Origin: a virus
DNA length: 64,000 nucleotides
IMG/VR virus record: IMGVR_UViG_3300008117_000011
Span: 62,001-126,000 of that record
Direction: 5' to 3' (one strand)
Positions 38,191 through 45,951 of this stretch are shown here, one piece after another (the stretch's first letter is position 1; each line of letters begins with the position of its first letter). The notes below the pieces were generated by a model that saw nothing but the letters and a program-made list of their open reading frames with translations, was not told the origin of the DNA and searched no databases. The position numbers and the translations under genes were made by a program.

Positions 38191-39447
38191 TTATTGTGTT
38201 TTTCTATCGTAAGAAATCAAGCCTTTCATTCTTTCAAACTCTTCGTTTAGTTGTCCAGATTTTTTGTCCTCAACAGATTCAAATTTCAAATGTAAACCTT
38301 TACCAATTTCTTGACCAGGTTTATCAGTTATTACTGGTTGTGGTGCTTTATTATATGCCGCCCTTTTAGCTTTATTATAATCTCCTTTTTTTCTTGTTTT
38401 ATTCAATTTTTTATTAACCTCAGTTTTTTCTGCATTTGCATATTCATCACTATTACCAGTTCTTGACGATCCTTGAATGATGTCATCCATCCAGTCTTCA
38501 TTTGGGTGCATCTCATCATAATCAAGTGTTTGCATACCTGGTCTTAAAAAATTGTCAATAAATTCTTCACCATCATTAGAAACTTCATATGCTTTCTTAT
38601 CCATTTTGTCTAACTGACCATTTCCTTGTGGGAAACGATCTGGGTTTGTCTCATATTTACCTTTTGACCCAGCTTTAACGTAATCTGTCATTTTTTTAAC
38701 AACGGCTTTCAAGGCGTCCTCATTTTCCTTTCCGTCTTTTTTATGAACCTCTTTATATTTTGTAAGTCCTTTTGGTTCTTGTCCTTTTTTAATATTTGAT
38801 TTTTCTTTTTCCTCAATAATAATATTTTCAATTAAATCAATAATTTCATCTTCAGTAAATAATTCAAATCCTTTATCATCTGATAGTCTATATAAAGTCT
38901 CATCAAGTGATGAGTTGTCTGTATATTCCTTACCACCAAGTTTAAATTTACCACCTTTAGGTGTTTTTCGTAAAGCATCAGTAAAGGCGTTTCCTTCTTC
39001 CATTTCAGCTTCATTGTCAAATTGTAAATCGTCTTTAGGTGTTTGTTTGTGTCTAATAGGTCTAATAGGTCTTTTAGGTTTACGTCTTTCTGAACTTTTA
39101 TCTGACATTCTTTTACTTCTGTCTAATTCTTTAGCGATTTCATCAGTGGCTCTCAACCAATCTTCATCCTCAAACTCATCTAACTCATATGTTTTGCCTT
39201 CACCCATACAACCAGGACCACCTTCCATACATTCTTTCTCAAGGATATCCCCTTTCATTGTCCCACACTCAACACACATTCCTTCATAAAATTCTTTAGA
39301 ACCACACTCACAAGTTTCACCTTCGGCAACATAGTCAAAGTCGTCGCTACCACCTAATTTTGCCATAACCTGGTCTGCTTTTTCTTCTAAAGTTTCATTA
39401 ATAATTTTAGTAACTAAATTATCTAAATATTTATTTGTTCTTTTCAT
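38191..39447 (-). CDS. Probable virion or scaffold protein, 418 aa
   Basis: Leader MKRTNKYLDNLVTKIINETL, then a zinc-ribbon-like segment (CECGSKEFYEGMCVECG, about 46-62), long Lys/Glu-rich linkers, and a conserved-looking end LNEEFERMKGLISYDRKTQ. Its charge and repeat-poor linker composition are usual for core or scaffold proteins. No enzyme motif. Start is 13 bases after the TTATAAATAT/ATATTTATAA motif. Confidence 0.65.
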   Translation of the reverse strand: MKRTNKYLDNLVTKIINETLEEKADQVMAKLGGSDDFDYVAEGETCECGSKEFYEGMCVECGTMKGDILEKECMEGGPGCMGEGKTYELDEFEDEDWLRATDEIAKELDRSKRMSDKSSERRKPKRPIRPIRHKQTPKDDLQFDNEAEMEEGNAFTDALRKTPKGGKFKLGGKEYTDNSSLDETLYRLSDDKGFELFTEDEIIDLIENIIIEEKEKSNIKKGQEPKGLTKYKEVHKKDGKENEDALKAVVKKMTDYVKAGSKGKYETNPDRFPQGNGQLDKMDKKAYEVSNDGEEFIDNFLRPGMQTLDYDEMHPNEDWMDDIIQGSSRTGNSDEYANAEKTEVNKKLNKTRKKGDYNKAKRAAYNKAPQPVITDKPGQEIGKGLHLKFESVEDKKSGQLNEEFERMKGLISYDRKTQ

Positions 39448-39460
39448 AATAAGTTTTTTA

Positions 39461-39470
39461 TTATAAATAT
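39461..39470 (-). promoter_or_regulatory. ATATTTATAA motif ahead of 418-aa gene
   Basis: Exact motif on the minus strand, 13 bases before the ATG at 39447. Confidence 0.5.
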
Positions 39471-39473
39471 CCG

Positions 39474-40169
39474 TTATTTTTTATTTGTATTAATTTCTCT
39501 TAATATTATTTCCTCTATTTCACTCTCGGTTAAACCATATTTTTGAGATACATTTTTTATTGTTTTTTGAAGTATCTCTTCGCTGAAGATATTAAGGGCT
39601 TTAATATCTCCTTGATTACAATAAGGAAATCTTTTACATTTTTTTTTAACCTGAACGAATTTTCCTCCTGGTATTTGTGTTTTTGATTTTCCTCTCCAGT
39701 GTTTTTTACTAGTTGATTTAGCCCAGGCTTTAGGTGTTGAGTATTGTCCAGAAGAAGCTGAAGATGTTGCTTCCTTTGTTTCAGTTTTTTTAATATCATC
39801 TTCAGACATATCACCACCAAAAAGAGGTTCAAACGAACCAGATCCACCTCCGGTACCTGTTGCCTCTTTATTTTCTTCTTTTTTTGGCATAAAAGACATT
39901 AGAAAATCAATAAGCTCATCCTCATTTTTTAACAACTTTCGTATTTCAGTTTTTATTTTGTTATTACTTAATTTTTTGTTTCTAACTAAAGTTAGGATGT
40001 CTTTTATTGTAACACCATCTTTTAAGTAATCTATTGATTTTTCTCTTTTACCTTCTTCTTCAGCTAAGTTAAAATTTCTTTTAACATTTGCCGCGTCACC
40101 ACCAAGAACACCTTCTCCGGATAGTGCAGCATTTAACTCTTTCTTGAAATTGTTTAAAATGTCTGTCAT
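39474..40169 (-). CDS. Hypothetical protein, 231 aa
   Basis: N-terminal helical part (MTDILNNFKKELNAALSGEG), a Gly/Ser/Thr linker near 100-150, a basic Cys-containing segment (FVQVKKKCKRFPYCNQGDIK) and a C-terminal helix with ESEIEEIILREI. Perhaps a DNA-binding virion protein. Overlaps the upstream gene by 4 bases. Confidence 0.65.
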   Translation of the reverse strand: MTDILNNFKKELNAALSGEGVLGGDAANVKRNFNLAEEEGKREKSIDYLKDGVTIKDILTLVRNKKLSNNKIKTEIRKLLKNEDELIDFLMSFMPKKEENKEATGTGGGSGSFEPLFGGDMSEDDIKKTETKEATSSASSGQYSTPKAWAKSTSKKHWRGKSKTQIPGGKFVQVKKKCKRFPYCNQGDIKALNIFSEEILQKTIKNVSQKYGLTESEIEEIILREINTNKK

Positions 40170-40414
40170 AACCCTTTAAATTTAGATTCCCAGAAACTTC
40201 TTTGTTGATACATTATAGTATAGAACTCTCTGAATGATTTTATTATAAGATCCTTGATTTCGTGATTTAACTTACCCCCTCTTTTAACTTCTTTTTCAAT
40301 TCTGTCAAATAATTTATCCTCAAACTGTTTAGCCGTGTTTGTATTAAAGAAACTTTTTATTTCTTTTCTAATTAACGTTTCTATTTCTTTTTTGTCAGAA
40401 TTACTAAGTGCCAT
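40166..40414 (-). CDS. Hypothetical protein, 82 aa
   Basis: Helical, Lys-rich (MALSNSDKKEIETLIRKEIK), C-terminus FYTIMYQQRSFWESKFKGL. Overlaps both neighbours. The pattern is like small head or neck-associated phage proteins. Unknown function. Confidence 0.67.
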   Translation of the reverse strand: MALSNSDKKEIETLIRKEIKSFFNTNTAKQFEDKLFDRIEKEVKRGGKLNHEIKDLIIKSFREFYTIMYQQRSFWESKFKGL

Positions 40415-40827
40415 TATTTGAAAATAATTAAATAGGTTAGTCCTCCAATTATTGCCCCACCAACAATGTTGAAGATTGTGTTTTTTGTTTTTAACTTTGC
40501 GATGTCATCTCTTAAACTTTTGTTCTCCTCATCAACAATTTTAAATTTCTCCTCTTTTAAAGTTACGATACTATCTGTAATTACTATTGTTTGTTTTAAA
40601 TCCTTAATTATACCATCTTGTTCCCCGGTTTTTTGATTTAAAAGTTTTACCTCTTTTTTTGAGATTTCAAACAATTTTTTAGTTTCGTCACAATCATTTA
40701 AATCAAGTAAAATCTGTTGTCCAACCTGATAAGGAAAACAAATTTCTGTTGTATCACTTTTTGGTGTGGTTTGTGAATAACCAATAAAAGAAATAACAAA
40801 TGACAATATTGTAAGTGTTTTTTTCAT
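40414..40827 (-). CDS. Exported coiled-coil protein, spanin-like, 137 aa
   Basis: Signal sequence (MKKTLTILSFVISFIGYSQ) and a long periplasmic coiled coil (about 50-112) ending in a C-terminal hydrophobic segment (IFNIVGGAIIGGLTYLIIF). A protein that crosses the periplasm with an exported N-terminus and membrane end fits an outer or unimolecular spanin-like layout, next to other lysis candidates. Confidence 0.6.
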   Translation of the reverse strand: MKKTLTILSFVISFIGYSQTTPKSDTTEICFPYQVGQQILLDLNDCDETKKLFEISKKEVKLLNQKTGEQDGIIKDLKQTIVITDSIVTLKEEKFKIVDEENKSLRDDIAKLKTKNTIFNIVGGAIIGGLTYLIIFK

Positions 40828-40830
40828 AAT

Positions 40831-41187
40831 TTAATATCTATATCTTAATCTTAATAAGCTGTCAACTTTTCTAGCGTCAGCTTGTCTAATTTCATTTTCT
40901 TTAATCTGATAAATTCTATTTATCGTTGTCTTTTCAACTTTTAAATGATTCATTGCCGAATCAATTTTTAATATGTTTTTATTGTGAATGGCAATTGATG
41001 AATCCAAACTTTTTCTTTGATCATATAGTTTATCAATTTCTTTATCTAGAACATCCAATTTGTATTTTATTAATTCACTATTGTCATTACTTGTTCCGTA
41101 AATTTTAAAGATAAAAAACGAAATAATAACCGCAAAAACTACGATTATTATCTCTCTAAAATATTTTAAAATAAATTCTCTCATCAT
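40831..41187 (-). CDS. Membrane-anchored coiled-coil protein, spanin-like, 118 aa
   Basis: N-terminal transmembrane segment (REIIIVVFAVIISFFIFKIYG) followed by a periplasmic coiled coil (LDVLDKEIDKLYDQRKSLD) and an Arg-rich end (VDSLLRLRYRY). This is the layout of Rz/inner-membrane spanins. Starts within the upstream gene end (4-base overlap). Confidence 0.6.
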   Translation of the reverse strand: MMREFILKYFREIIIVVFAVIISFFIFKIYGTSNDNSELIKYKLDVLDKEIDKLYDQRKSLDSSIAIHNKNILKIDSAMNHLKVEKTTINRIYQIKENEIRQADARKVDSLLRLRYRY

Positions 41188-41822
41188 TCTATTGTCTTTT
41201 TTCTAGTTGCAATCACTTTGGACCACTTTGTTTTGAATTTTTCGTAGTAACTCCTTAGTTTATTCATTGTTTGTAAGAACTCTTCGTCAACTTTCATCAT
41301 TGATCCGTTTATATAAACACCATTACTCTCCCCAATTGAAAAGAAAAATTCAATGTCATACTCTGTTATTTTTCCAGACCATTCAACATTATTTGGGTAT
41401 AGATTTAATTTATTAAAATCCACTATTTCCGCTACCTCTTCAACAAACTCGTCCATACTTTCCTGGAATGCTTTTTTATCGTCGGTTGTTAATTGTAAAT
41501 CTTTTGTGTCTTTTCCGTGAATGTACATCAAGCCGCCAGATATTCTATATCCTTTTTTCTTATCAGTTTTTTTTACAATACCGTCTCTATCTTCACCTTC
41601 TGAATCAGCAGTTTCGTATTCATCATTTTCAATATTTTTCTCAATACTATCCATTGGATTATCTTTCTTGATAATGTTGTTTGGTTCTTCAATATTTTCT
41701 TCAGCCTCTACTATAAGATTATATTTTCCTAGTATTTCTTTTCTTTCGTTTAATTTTCTATCTGTTGACAACATTGTTCTTGATGCCTTCAGTAAGTTTT
41801 TTATCTCATCGTAATTACTCAT
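41184..41822 (-). CDS. Hypothetical protein, 212 aa
   Basis: Acidic linker in the first 100 residues (EENIEEPNNIIKKDN), then a compact domain (GLMYIHGKDTKDLQL...WSGKITEYDIEFFFSIG). Lies between the amidase and spanin-like genes and overlaps both. Unknown function. Confidence 0.66.
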   Translation of the reverse strand: MSNYDEIKNLLKASRTMLSTDRKLNERKEILGKYNLIVEAEENIEEPNNIIKKDNPMDSIEKNIENDEYETADSEGEDRDGIVKKTDKKKGYRISGGLMYIHGKDTKDLQLTTDDKKAFQESMDEFVEEVAEIVDFNKLNLYPNNVEWSGKITEYDIEFFFSIGESNGVYINGSMMKVDEEFLQTMNKLRSYYEKFKTKWSKVIATRKKTIE

Positions 41823-42411
41823 CTTTCAGTTTTTTTACAAATTCATTAAAATCAAAAGCTGGACTCAAATCTGTGGAATTTTCATCAATATTAGATTTAG
41901 TCATAATACCATTGAATGATTCCATTCTATTTATTTTTGTATTGTGTCCAACACATTTATTTTCAATTGAGTGTTTTTCAACCAAAATTTTACACAAATA
42001 AACTAACGATTCTATTTGTTTATCTGTGTATGGATCCCAAAAAAATTTTTCTCTCCACTTTTTTTCAAAAACATTCTCACTATAAATACTTCCAATCCAA
42101 TTAATGTGATGATTTTTTAATGGTTCTTTTTCTAACCATCCCAAATTTTCTAAACTGATTATAATTGATTCTTTATCAAAGGACTTTAAACCAATATATT
42201 CTGAATATTTTTCGTCGTCTAGAGTTTGTAATACATACCCTTCTTTGGTGATAATATAATTTGGTATTTTATTATATTTACCAAAATGTCTATATTTTAA
42301 AGCCGTTAAATATTCTTCAGCGTTTCTTGAGGTATGTGTTAAAAAGATTTTATTCTTTTGTTTGTTTTCACCGGTAAATGTATTAAATTTCCTATCAATA
42401 ATATTAGTCAT
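41815..42411 (-). CDS. Amidase_2/PGRP-type endolysin
   Basis: 198 residues. The pattern matches N-acetylmuramoyl-L-alanine amidase (PGRP fold): THTSRNAEEYLTALKY, HFGKYNKIPNYIITKEG, IISLENLGWL, YTDKQIESLVYLCKILVEKH and VGHNTKI, with His residues that could bind zinc. It would cut the peptidoglycan at lysis. There is no signal peptide, so a holin or the neighbouring membrane protein must let it out. Confidence 0.8.
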   Translation of the reverse strand: MTNIIDRKFNTFTGENKQKNKIFLTHTSRNAEEYLTALKYRHFGKYNKIPNYIITKEGYVLQTLDDEKYSEYIGLKSFDKESIIISLENLGWLEKEPLKNHHINWIGSIYSENVFEKKWREKFFWDPYTDKQIESLVYLCKILVEKHSIENKCVGHNTKINRMESFNGIMTKSNIDENSTDLSPAFDFNEFVKKLKDE

Positions 42412-43240
42412 ATTTACGATACACTAATCGTTTATTTTTTGGTTCTTGTGTCTCTTCTTCTACTATTTCATTTACCTCTTCTAACCCATCAGATATTAGT
42501 GTTTCTTCAGGTGTTTCTAAATCTTCTTTAGTCTCATATGGTGTAAAAGCAAGCGCCGTTGGCTCTTCCGCAAGTTCTTCTTCGGTAGGAGGTGGAGGTA
42601 ATTTACCTTCTTCTCTCAATTCTCTAACTTTTTCCCAAACTCTATTAGCTTCTTTTTGTAAATTACTTAATTTTTCAACATTTTTTTCATCAATTACTTC
42701 GTCGTTACTTGGTCGGTACTTAGTCGTTACTTGGTCGGTACTTGTGGGGTGCTTGGTGGGTACTTGTGGGGTTTCTTTTCCGTCATCATATTTTACAAAG
42801 AAATGAAGTGATGTTAAAGATATTATAGGTAGTAAACCACCTTCTAAAAACGCTAACCATCTTTTCATTGCTGGTATGTCCGCTGGATCAGATCCTATCA
42901 TCTCCCAAATTGGTCCGGTTAACTCAACCCAGGATTTAAATAACTCACCACTTGAATCAACTTCTTTATATGAAAAGAATATATTCCCAATCATCTGAAT
43001 AAATGTTACAAGTCCAAACATAAACCAGACACCACCTTTAATTCCATTTGTTGCAGCAACAAGTGCTGTCATAGCGCCAATCTCAATCGCAATAGAAAGG
43101 TATATCGCCCAGCTTATTGGATTTGCAATGTCATACCAGGATACAACGTGTGATATTGATATTCCGGCAACCAAAAATATTGGTACCAGAAACATTGATC
43201 TAATTGGGTTGTTTTTTACCCATTCCCATAATTTTCTCAT
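42404..43240 (-). CDS. Polytopic membrane protein, possible holin, 278 aa
   Basis: Four transmembrane segments in the first 150 residues (SMFLVPIFLVAGISIS, WAIYLSIAIEIGAMTALVAA, VWFMFGLVTFIQMIGNIFF and LEGGLLPIISLTSLHFFV). A long polar tail follows: a Pro/Thr-rich stretch encoded by a 22-base tandem repeat, helical charged part, and acidic end. Its place in the lysis cluster suggests a holin-like role, though most holins are smaller; a tail or connector membrane protein is also possible. Confidence 0.55.
   Translation of the reverse strand: MRKLWEWVKNNPIRSMFLVPIFLVAGISISHVVSWYDIANPISWAIYLSIAIEIGAMTALVAATNGIKGGVWFMFGLVTFIQMIGNIFFSYKEVDSSGELFKSWVELTGPIWEMIGSDPADIPAMKRWLAFLEGGLLPIISLTSLHFFVKYDDGKETPQVPTKHPTSTDQVTTKYRPSNDEVIDEKNVEKLSNLQKEANRVWEKVRELREEGKLPPPPTEEELAEEPTALAFTPYETKEDLETPEETLISDGLEEVNEIVEEETQEPKNKRLVYRKYD
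42701..42771. repeat. 22-bp tandem repeat inside the membrane protein gene
   Basis: GTCGTTACTTGGTCGGTACTT occurs at 42701-42721 and 42723-42743, with a further degenerate copy to 42771. The 22-base offset is not a multiple of 3, so each copy is read in a different frame. Confidence 0.75.
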
Positions 43241-43566
43241 TTTTCTAATGTTTGAATATTTTTCTTAACGACTCTATGAAGTTCCATTAATTGTTCTCCT
43301 CTGTCTTTGGATGAGATGTAATTGTCGTAATCCCTATGAACTTTTAGTTTTTCCAACCTAATGACATCAGAGATATTGTTGATAGTATCTTTTTGTCCAT
43401 TCACAATATTTGTTAAGCTATCAATAACTTTTTCGTTAGAGATTTTAACTTTTTCCAATTTTCTAACGTCCCCAGATTTAACACAAGAACGCATAAAGAA
43501 AATAAATAAAAATACCGATAAGATGTGAATCTTATATTTTTTAATAAATTCAATAAATTTTTTCAT
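43237..43566 (-). CDS. Membrane-anchored coiled-coil protein, 109 aa
   Basis: N-terminal transmembrane span (IHILSVFLFIFFMRSC) followed by coiled coil (DSLTNIVNGQKDTIN, VKKNIQTLEK). A third spanin-like architecture in the cluster. It overlaps the membrane protein start by 4 bases. Confidence 0.6.
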   Translation of the reverse strand: MKKFIEFIKKYKIHILSVFLFIFFMRSCVKSGDVRKLEKVKISNEKVIDSLTNIVNGQKDTINNISDVIRLEKLKVHRDYDNYISSKDRGEQLMELHRVVKKNIQTLEK

Positions 43567-43603
43567 AACTATTTTTTTTTAAATGATACGATCAATTAAG
43601 TAT

Positions 43604-43613
43604 TAATAAATAT
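43604..43613 (-). promoter_or_regulatory. ATATTTATTA motif for the lysis cluster
   Basis: Minus-strand copy 37 bases before the gene at 43566; it overlaps the plus-strand copy at 43610-43619. Confidence 0.45.
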
Positions 43614-43619
43614 TTATAA
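43610..43619 (+). promoter_or_regulatory. ATATTTATAA motif ahead of 135-aa gene
   Basis: 3 bases before the ATG at 43623. Confidence 0.48.
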
Positions 43620-43622
43620 AAT

Positions 43623-44030
43623 ATGAATTTAAGGTCTTTAATCCTAGAACATCTACTTCTTGAGAAGAAAATTGCAGAAATACGAGCAAATCTAACACTT
43701 GTTCTTAATTTAGGCTACAAAAGAGGTGAGATTCCTGGAATGAAATCTCATGCTGAAGCCAGAAAAAAAAGACACGAGGGCAGACAAATAAGAGATTATG
43801 ATGTTTTAACAACAGTTAAAAAAGCTACCGATGATATTGTTCAATATATTGTAATTGGAGACTTATACGATGGTATTGAGTTTGTTGTTCGTGATTTGTC
43901 TACTGATTTAAATGTCCCAATAATATTGGAGGAAGTTTCTCCATATGAGTTTAATCTTTTCGTTAAGACAGTTATGGTTAAAAAAGATTTTTTAACCGGT
44001 CGTAATCAAATTGTAATTGATGTAAAATAA
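43623..44030 (+). CDS. Hypothetical protein, 135 aa
   Basis: N-terminal leader NLRSLILEHLLLEKKIAEI, then a basic segment (HAEARKKRHEGRQIRDYD) and a beta-type C-terminus (FVKTVMVKKDFLTGRNQI). Convergent with the candidate RNA and shares its terminator. Unknown function. Confidence 0.65.
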   Translation: MNLRSLILEHLLLEKKIAEIRANLTLVLNLGYKRGEIPGMKSHAEARKKRHEGRQIRDYDVLTTVKKATDDIVQYIVIGDLYDGIEFVVRDLSTDLNVPIILEEVSPYEFNLFVKTVMVKKDFLTGRNQIVIDVK

Positions 44031-44031
44031 A

Positions 44032-44060
44032 AAACCCCACCAGTATTACTAGTGGGGTTT
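44032..44060. terminator. Shared terminator between 135-aa gene and candidate RNA
   Basis: Stem AAACCCCAC/GTGGGGTTT with a structured loop. On the minus strand a T-run (TTTTTTATTTT) follows, so it chiefly ends the minus-strand RNA. Confidence 0.82.
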
Positions 44061-44168
44061 ATGTTTCATCTTACCTCGCAGATAAAATTGAGGAGTTTCA
44101 CCTTGAGCGCTTCGTGTCTCATCCCGCCGAGTTATGAGGGTATTCCCGGTTCAACCCTGTGTTTGTTT
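44033..44168 (-). ncRNA. Candidate small non-coding RNA, about 136 nt
   Basis: A complete minus-strand unit with no ORF of note: a host-type promoter at 44175-44205 (TTTG-N19-TATCTTTG), a predicted start near 44168, and the terminator at 44032-44060. The interior is more GC-rich than the genome and can form helices, for example AGGGT/ACCCT near 44140-44158 and CTCAT/ATGAG near 44118-44139. The string GAGGTAAGATGA (near 44065-44077) also occurs at 17206-17217. Regulation of host or phage RNA, or a decoy, is possible; I do not match it to a known family. Confidence 0.6.
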
Positions 44169-44174
44169 GTTTTA

Positions 44175-44205
44175 CAAAGATACACATCTTTTTTAATTCC
44201 ACAAA
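44175..44205 (-). promoter_or_regulatory. Host-type promoter of candidate RNA (TTTG-N19-TATCTTTG)
   Basis: Exact TTTG and TATCTTTG with 19-base spacing on the minus strand, the best match in the window. It overlaps only non-coding DNA. Confidence 0.75.
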
Positions 44206-44209
44206 CTTT

Positions 44210-45094
44210 TTACTGAATATTTTTAAAAATATGTGCAATAACATCTACTGTCCATCCATTACCTATCATCTTCTTTCTCTCATTAAGTGATGCTGATAAT
44301 GTGTACTCATCAGGAAGTGTTTGTAATCTTTCATACTCCAGTATATTGAGTTCTCTCAATGTCCCATCAACAATAACACCATAGTTACAGGCGGTATTTA
44401 ATGTGTTTGTTTTACCATTACTTACACGACCCCTTCTTGTCTTACTATTTGGGACCTCAAGATTTACACAATCTCCGTGTCTTCCATATAAATATCCGGT
44501 CTTTGTTGCATTTTTTATTTTAAAGACACCATCATTGATTTCTAAAACAACTGGGTGATTGTTTAAAATTTTTTCATTACCGGTTGGCTCTAAAATATCT
44601 AAAATGTTAATATTTTTATCTTTAATTTCTTTATCAAATGGAATATTTGTCCAGTATAATCTTTGTCTTTTCTGTGCGGAAAAAAACTTACTATCAATCA
44701 TAACCGGGTCAACACCGATAGCATCTGTTATAATTTTTTCCCATTCTTTTTTCATTATGACATTTTCAAGTAGGAAATACTTTGGGTTTAACTCTTTTAA
44801 AACTCTAACATATTCCCAGAATAAACCACTCTTACCGTCAAATCCGGATCCATCTCCAGATCTACTAAACGACTGACAAGGAGATCCACCAATTACCAAA
44901 TCTATCTTTGGTGCAAAAGTAGTTTTTAACTCCGTTATACTACCTAGCTGAATTGTCTCTGGGTAATTGCATTGTGTTACCTGGATTGCGTGTTTATCTA
45001 TCTCACTAGCATAGTAATTATCATATTTAATACCGGCACGATTTAAAGCAATTTGTCCGCAAGACAACCCATCAAATAAACTTAATACATTCAT
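44210..45094 (-). CDS. DNA cytosine-C5 methyltransferase 1
   Basis: 294 residues. All core motifs of Dcm-type enzymes are present: motif I SLFDGLSCGQIALNRAG, motif IV GGSPCQSFSRSG with the catalytic Cys, motif VI LLENV, motif VIII AQKRQRLYW, and motif X MIGNGWTVDVIAHIF. Small size, short target-recognition region. It is the last of three adjacent paralogs, overlapping the next by 4 bases. Likely modifies phage DNA to avoid restriction. Confidence 0.95.
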   Translation of the reverse strand: MNVLSLFDGLSCGQIALNRAGIKYDNYYASEIDKHAIQVTQCNYPETIQLGSITELKTTFAPKIDLVIGGSPCQSFSRSGDGSGFDGKSGLFWEYVRVLKELNPKYFLLENVIMKKEWEKIITDAIGVDPVMIDSKFFSAQKRQRLYWTNIPFDKEIKDKNINILDILEPTGNEKILNNHPVVLEINDGVFKIKNATKTGYLYGRHGDCVNLEVPNSKTRRGRVSNGKTNTLNTACNYGVIVDGTLRELNILEYERLQTLPDEYTLSASLNERKKMIGNGWTVDVIAHIFKNIQ

Positions 45095-45951
45095 AATTTT
45101 ATATGATTAAATATATGTGAGATAACGTCAACAGTCCAACCATTACCAAGCATTGCGTACCTATGAATATCAGAAATTCCAATATTTGTGTACCCAACCG
45201 GTACTGTTTGTAATCTTTCACATTCTGATGGTGTTAATTTTCTTAATCTACTATTTTGGTAGAACCTAAGTGAGTTGTGATGTGGCAATGTAAGTGTTGG
45301 TGATTTTCTATCAGTTTTAAATTTTTTATTATAAACATCAATACAACATAAATTAGGGGCATTTGTTAAATCAACTTTTCTTCTGAGTAACATTGAGTTA
45401 CGCTCTTTTAGCCAATACTTATCATCAAATGTTTCATCTAATATATCTTCAATAAAGATATTTTTGTTATCTGGTTGTGTAATGTTAGGTATATTTGTCC
45501 AGTATAGTCTTTCCCTGTTTTGTGCTGACACCATATTTGAATTTATCTTAATTGGTTCAACCTTTAGCTCATCCGTTATAATTTTTTGCCATTCTTTTTT
45601 CATCTTAACATTCTCAAGAAGAAAGTATTTTGGTTTTGTTTCATTTAGTAATCTAACAAACTCCCAAAACAATCCACTCTTACCATCAAACCCCTCACCT
45701 TTTCCGGCATTTGAAAACGACTGACAGGGTGATCCTCCGAATAACAAATCAATTTTTGGTAAATCACTTCCTTTTACTTTGGTTACATCACCAATCTGAA
45801 TTGTATTTGGAAAATTATGTTGTGTTACTTTAATTGATGGTTCCTCAATTTCTGACGCATAGTAACTTTCATACTCAATTCCTGAGTTTACTAGTGCGAT
45901 TTGCCCACAAGACATACCATCAAAAAGAGATAATACGTTTCCTATTTTCAT
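45091..45951 (-). CDS. DNA cytosine-C5 methyltransferase 2
   Basis: 286 residues, same motif set: SLFDGMSCGQIALVNSG, GGSPCQSFSNAG, LLENVKMK, AQNRERLYW and AMLGNGWTVDVISHIF. The target-recognition region (about 165-235) differs from the other two. Overlaps both neighbours by 4 bases. Confidence 0.95.
   Translation of the reverse strand: MKIGNVLSLFDGMSCGQIALVNSGIEYESYYASEIEEPSIKVTQHNFPNTIQIGDVTKVKGSDLPKIDLLFGGSPCQSFSNAGKGEGFDGKSGLFWEFVRLLNETKPKYFLLENVKMKKEWQKIITDELKVEPIKINSNMVSAQNRERLYWTNIPNITQPDNKNIFIEDILDETFDDKYWLKERNSMLLRRKVDLTNAPNLCCIDVYNKKFKTDRKSPTLTLPHHNSLRFYQNSRLRKLTPSECERLQTVPVGYTNIGISDIHRYAMLGNGWTVDVISHIFNHIKL

Noticed and set aside
44101-44165. Plus-strand tRNA or tmRNA-like sequence
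   Set aside because: A T-arm-like string exists (GGTTCAACC) but the remaining arms do not form, and the promoter and terminator indicate the minus strand.
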